Assembly: GCF_018100925.1 (NCBI RefSeq)
Contig: NZ_JAGJEH010000004.1
Coordinates: forward strand, 1-64,000
Source of the DNA: Pseudoalteromonas luteoviolacea
Lineage (GTDB): Bacteria; Pseudomonadota; Gammaproteobacteria; Enterobacterales; Alteromonadaceae
Direction: 5' to 3'
DNA: 64,000 nucleotides
The position numbers and the translations under genes are program-made. Below, piece after piece: positions 61,519-64,000 of this stretch. Under the pieces are notes generated by a model, which saw nothing but the letters and a program-made list of their open reading frames with translations, was not told the DNA's origin and searched no databases. Position 1 is the first letter of the stretch. Each line of letters begins with the position of its first letter.

Positions 61519-62613
61519 CTAAACAAACGGGTAAACAGACACACAATTTCTTCCCTTATCCTTAGAGTCATATAAAGCTGAGTCCGCTTGGTCAAATAAA
61601 TCCGTTAGATTTTGACTAGGGTTAGTCAGCTGAGTGACTCCAAAGCTTGCCGTACAATTGATACAAACACTGCCGTAACAAATGGGTTCTGCTTCTATTT
61701 TTTCCCGTATAGAATTCAACTTATCAATAGCTGATGACAGCTCCGTACCTTGTAAAATCAGTGCAAATTCCTCGCCTCCATATCGGCCTATGATATCGCT
61801 TTGTCGTGTGTTATTGGCTAATAGCTTCGCGACTATTTGAAGTGCAGCATCTCCATGACTGTGTCCATAGTTGTCATTCACCTTTTTGAAATGGTCGATA
61901 TCCATTAATGCGACACAAAATGGTAATTTATGCCGTTTAACGCCACAAAGTGCTCTATCTCCCTCGATGAAAAGCTTGGTTCGATTAGAGAGCCCTGTCA
62001 GTCCATCTATCGTCGCCATTCTTTTGAGCTTTTTCTCAAATTTATAGCGGTCATTATCAAATGTAATGGCGATCAAGATTAACACCAGCATTGCAAGTAA
62101 TTCGTACAGGATCTGTAATACACCTTTATGGGTATCTTTTAGCGTTATTAGCTGTTGGATCGGCTGGTGGTATTCGATAAAGAAATAACAGCTACAACAA
62201 AGCACTGACAGCAATATTTTTGTGCTTCTTCTACTTCCTTCAAGTAGTAGCCAAGGCAAGGGTAATAGGGTTAAAAAGGTATTTTGAACACCGACTTCAT
62301 TTCCAACAACCCCATAAGCTTGGACAAAAATAAAGCTGATAACACTGAGAAATAACATTAATCCAGCGGCGTAATGGTACTTATAATATTGCAATATTAG
62401 CGCTAAGCAGCAGGCAGTCACTAACAGCATGTTCATTAATACTGCAGTTAAGGATTGATAGAAAAAAACAAAAATACAGGCATCGAGTAAAACGATAGAG
62501 CAAGACAAAAGTGCGAACGTATTACACACACGTATTTTGTGTGCATTGTAGTCATCGCCATCGCAACCAATGTTGATAACCCTCTTAAACACAGACTTAA
62601 GACGTTTATACAT
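61519..62613 (-). CDS. membrane-bound diguanylate cyclase
   Basis: 364 residues from ATG 62613 (a TTG at 62628 is possible). Six hydrophobic helices (about 30-185) followed by a GGDEF domain (about 200-362) with IDGLTGLSNRTKL, MDIDHFKKVNDNYGHSHGD and active-site RYGGEEF, plus RQSD as an I-site. Makes c-di-GMP. The membrane part has no recognised sensor. Confidence 0.87.
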   Translation of the reverse strand: MYKRLKSVFKRVINIGCDGDDYNAHKIRVCNTFALLSCSIVLLDACIFVFFYQSLTAVLMNMLLVTACCLALILQYYKYHYAAGLMLFLSVISFIFVQAYGVVGNEVGVQNTFLTLLPLPWLLLEGSRRSTKILLSVLCCSCYFFIEYHQPIQQLITLKDTHKGVLQILYELLAMLVLILIAITFDNDRYKFEKKLKRMATIDGLTGLSNRTKLFIEGDRALCGVKRHKLPFCVALMDIDHFKKVNDNYGHSHGDAALQIVAKLLANNTRQSDIIGRYGGEEFALILQGTELSSAIDKLNSIREKIEAEPICYGSVCINCTASFGVTQLTNPSQNLTDLFDQADSALYDSKDKGRNCVSVYPFV

Positions 62614-62904
62614 AAAGAAATTTACCAAAGCCGGACATGCTTAGTATAGGTGAATATAACCAAGTTGAGCATATTTGATACAGGAAATTTACCTAACTAC
62701 TCCTAAAATAAGTAAATTCATAGCCTTGCTTAATACACAACAAACTCTGAAATAAAGTGTAATAGTTTGTTGAACAATGCGATCTAAGATCTGGCTTATG
62801 CCTAGGTATCGAGAGGACTTCGAAACGTAGGGGCTTTCTACTCGAAATAAGGCATTTAGTAATCTTTTTATATGTTACAAGACAAAATTATAGAGGATAG
62901 TCAG

Positions 62905-63324
62905 ATGAACAAAACATTTTCAGTAATTTCGATATTAGCGATTTTGCTCGCCAGTTGCCCATTCAACTCGTTTGCTCAAAACTCATATTCTTTTAAAGTA
63001 AATATTAATTGGCAAGATAGTATAACGGTTGAAGATGCCAATTTGGTACCAACCGGTATAACGGAAGGCACATTTAGTTTTAGCGATCTTCTGGCCAATG
63101 CTTACAATTACAATGTCCACTCAATGCAAGAGTCCGCTAATTTTGATGAAGTAAGCTTTACCCTTCAATTACCAACAGGGTTTGAGTCTTTGGGATGCAA
63201 CGTGTTGTTTGTCGACAACTCGCCCTCCCCTCTAGCTATATTCAAAAGAGGAAATAGATTGTCAATGTCCTTTATCCAAGGTTACAGCGCATTTCACGGT
63301 AGCTACAAACTAATATGCTTCTGA
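62905..63324 (+). CDS. secreted or lipid-anchored protein of unknown function
   Basis: 139 residues from ATG 62905 with AGAGGA upstream. Signal peptide MNKTFSVISILAILLASCPF; LASC could be a lipobox (Cys at about residue 18), or the signal could be cut at FAQN by signal peptidase I. The mature part is beta-rich with two further Cys. No family recognised. Convergent with the GlyGly-CTERM gene. Confidence 0.6.
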   Translation: MNKTFSVISILAILLASCPFNSFAQNSYSFKVNINWQDSITVEDANLVPTGITEGTFSFSDLLANAYNYNVHSMQESANFDEVSFTLQLPTGFESLGCNVLFVDNSPSPLAIFKRGNRLSMSFIQGYSAFHGSYKLICF

Positions 63325-63328
63325 TAGT

Positions 63329-63360
63329 AAAAGGGGCTTAGCTTATAAAGTCCCCTTTAA
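63329..63360. terminator. hairpin between convergent genes
   Basis: AAAGGGG and CCCCTTT around a 15-nt loop, followed by AAAAA on one side. Confidence 0.5.
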
Positions 63361-63416
63361 AAACTTGTCAAAAATCTATTCTTTACAAAACCGACTATGT
63401 TCGCCTTTAGTTATAC

Positions 63417-64000
63417 TCAATCATCATCCCGATAACGCTTACCATGTAAGTAAATTGAACAAATAAGTAGCAATACTAAAAAGAATGACATGCTACCACC
63501 GCCACCGCCCGAGTCACTGCCAGTAGTGGTGTTACTATTGGTATTACTAATATTATTGACCGTCACACTAACTTCTCGACTTTGAGCTAAATGGCCATCT
63601 GAAACTTCAACCATAAACTCTAACAATACTTGTTGTTCGACATTGGGGGCTGTAAATGTAGCCGTTACAGTATTGCCATTGTTCAATGATACAGTAGTAC
63701 CTGATGTTTGAGTCCAAACAAACAACAATGTATCGCCATCAGGATCGCTTGAACCTGATGCACTTAGAGTAACCAACTCGCCTTCATTGACTGTTATATT
63801 GGACTCAGCGACCTCAACCAGTGGTGCATTGTTTGGTATCGCTTCGATTCTGAGCACTTTACCAGTAGACCCTTGTGGGGTACCTGTTTCATTCGTCAAA
63901 ACCAGCACATCGCCACTGTTAAGTTTAACAAATCCAAGTAGCTTTTCGCCTTCAAAGCCTGTTTCGATAGGTATTTCTGCAATCAGATCTGAAGTTGATG
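63417..64000 (-). CDS. C-terminal part of a sugar-dehydrogenase-like surface protein with GlyGly-CTERM tail (partial)
   Basis: The frame is open to the window edge, so the start lies beyond 64000; about 193 residues are seen. The first part (GFEGEKLLGFVKLNSGDVL...GSTGKVLRIE) resembles the end of the PQQ-type glucose/sorbosone dehydrogenase propeller. Then a PKD/Ig-like domain (NITVNEGELVTLSASGSSDPDGD... to VTVNN). The tail is a GlyGly-CTERM signal: Ser/Gly linker (GSDSGGGGGS), a hydrophobic helix (MSFFLVLLLICSIYL), then basic residues (HGKRYRDDD). It should be exported by type II secretion and processed by the rhombosortase at 25337. Confidence 0.75.
   Translation of the reverse strand, partial: STSDLIAEIPIETGFEGEKLLGFVKLNSGDVLVLTNETGTPQGSTGKVLRIEAIPNNAPLVEVAESNITVNEGELVTLSASGSSDPDGDTLLFVWTQTSGTTVSLNNGNTVTATFTAPNVEQQVLLEFMVEVSDGHLAQSREVSVTVNNISNTNSNTTTGSDSGGGGGSMSFFLVLLLICSIYLHGKRYRDDD

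Overview
The window looks like part of the chromosome of a marine gammaproteobacterium, most likely Pseudoalteromonas or a close relative in the Alteromonadales. This is inferred from low-to-moderate GC, a rhombosortase with a GlyGly-CTERM client, secreted S9, M17 and gamma-glutamyltransferase peptidases, a hybrid two-component system with a beta-propeller sensor, and MetJ- and Fur-like operators. No rRNA, tRNA or CRISPR array was seen.

Positions 1-8981 are the right part of a Mu-like (B3/D3112-type) transposable element whose left end lies outside the window. In order it carries an unknown gene, GemA/gp16, a small gene, a Mor/C activator, a cargo segment (a Cys-rich RiPP-like precursor and a convergent Cys-rich secreted protein), lysozyme, a coiled-coil membrane protein, DUF1804, large terminase, DUF935 portal, a displaced DUF3164 gene and a MuF head-morphogenesis gene. 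No protease, scaffold, capsid or tail gene follows. About 260 bp of non-coding DNA ends in ...CA and carries three related ~22-bp sites, as expected for a Mu-type right terminus. Positions 8982-10481 hold further diverged MuF 3' fragments and right termini, as if related elements had inserted into one another. Several of these also have MuF as the last phage gene, which suggests a heritable, capsid-less element family.

Positions 10482-36710 are mostly host genes. They include an endonuclease/exonuclease/phosphatase-family enzyme, miaE, a sulfotransferase-MAPEG pair, a SIMPL protein, a giant hybrid histidine kinase, a secreted protein of unknown function, an orphan solute-binding protein, NAD-malic enzyme, gamma-glutamyltransferase, rhombosortase, an S9 lipoprotein peptidase, a YeiH transporter, purEK, a small membrane protein facing a TetR regulator across a double palindromic operator, a diguanylate cyclase, and a PepSY/DUF3649/DUF3325-like operon behind a Fur-box-like site. 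Tandem palindromic repeats fill 36.86-37.35 kb.

Positions 37419-53042 hold a secreted MsrA-thioredoxin-MsrB fusion, a secreted M17 aminopeptidase, a 5-oxoproline operon (pxpB, pxpC, DUF969, DUF979, pcp, without pxpA), asnB, a Prx5 peroxiredoxin, a TetR regulator with its own palindromes, a serine hydrolase with an Lrp regulator, and a two-gene unit joining a FeeM/LuxI-like acyltransferase-cNMP-HTH fusion to a carboxyl-methyltransferase-like enzyme.

Positions 53370-64000 hold an orphan mesX (DUF1852) behind MetJ boxes, a three-repeat dermatopontin-like secreted protein, small secreted proteins, two orphan solute-binding proteins, a second RiPP-like precursor with the same leader family as the phage-borne one, an unknown 454-residue protein, a second diguanylate cyclase, and the C-terminus of a sugar-dehydrogenase-like protein ending in a GlyGly-CTERM tail, a predicted client of the rhombosortase encoded at 25.3 kb.
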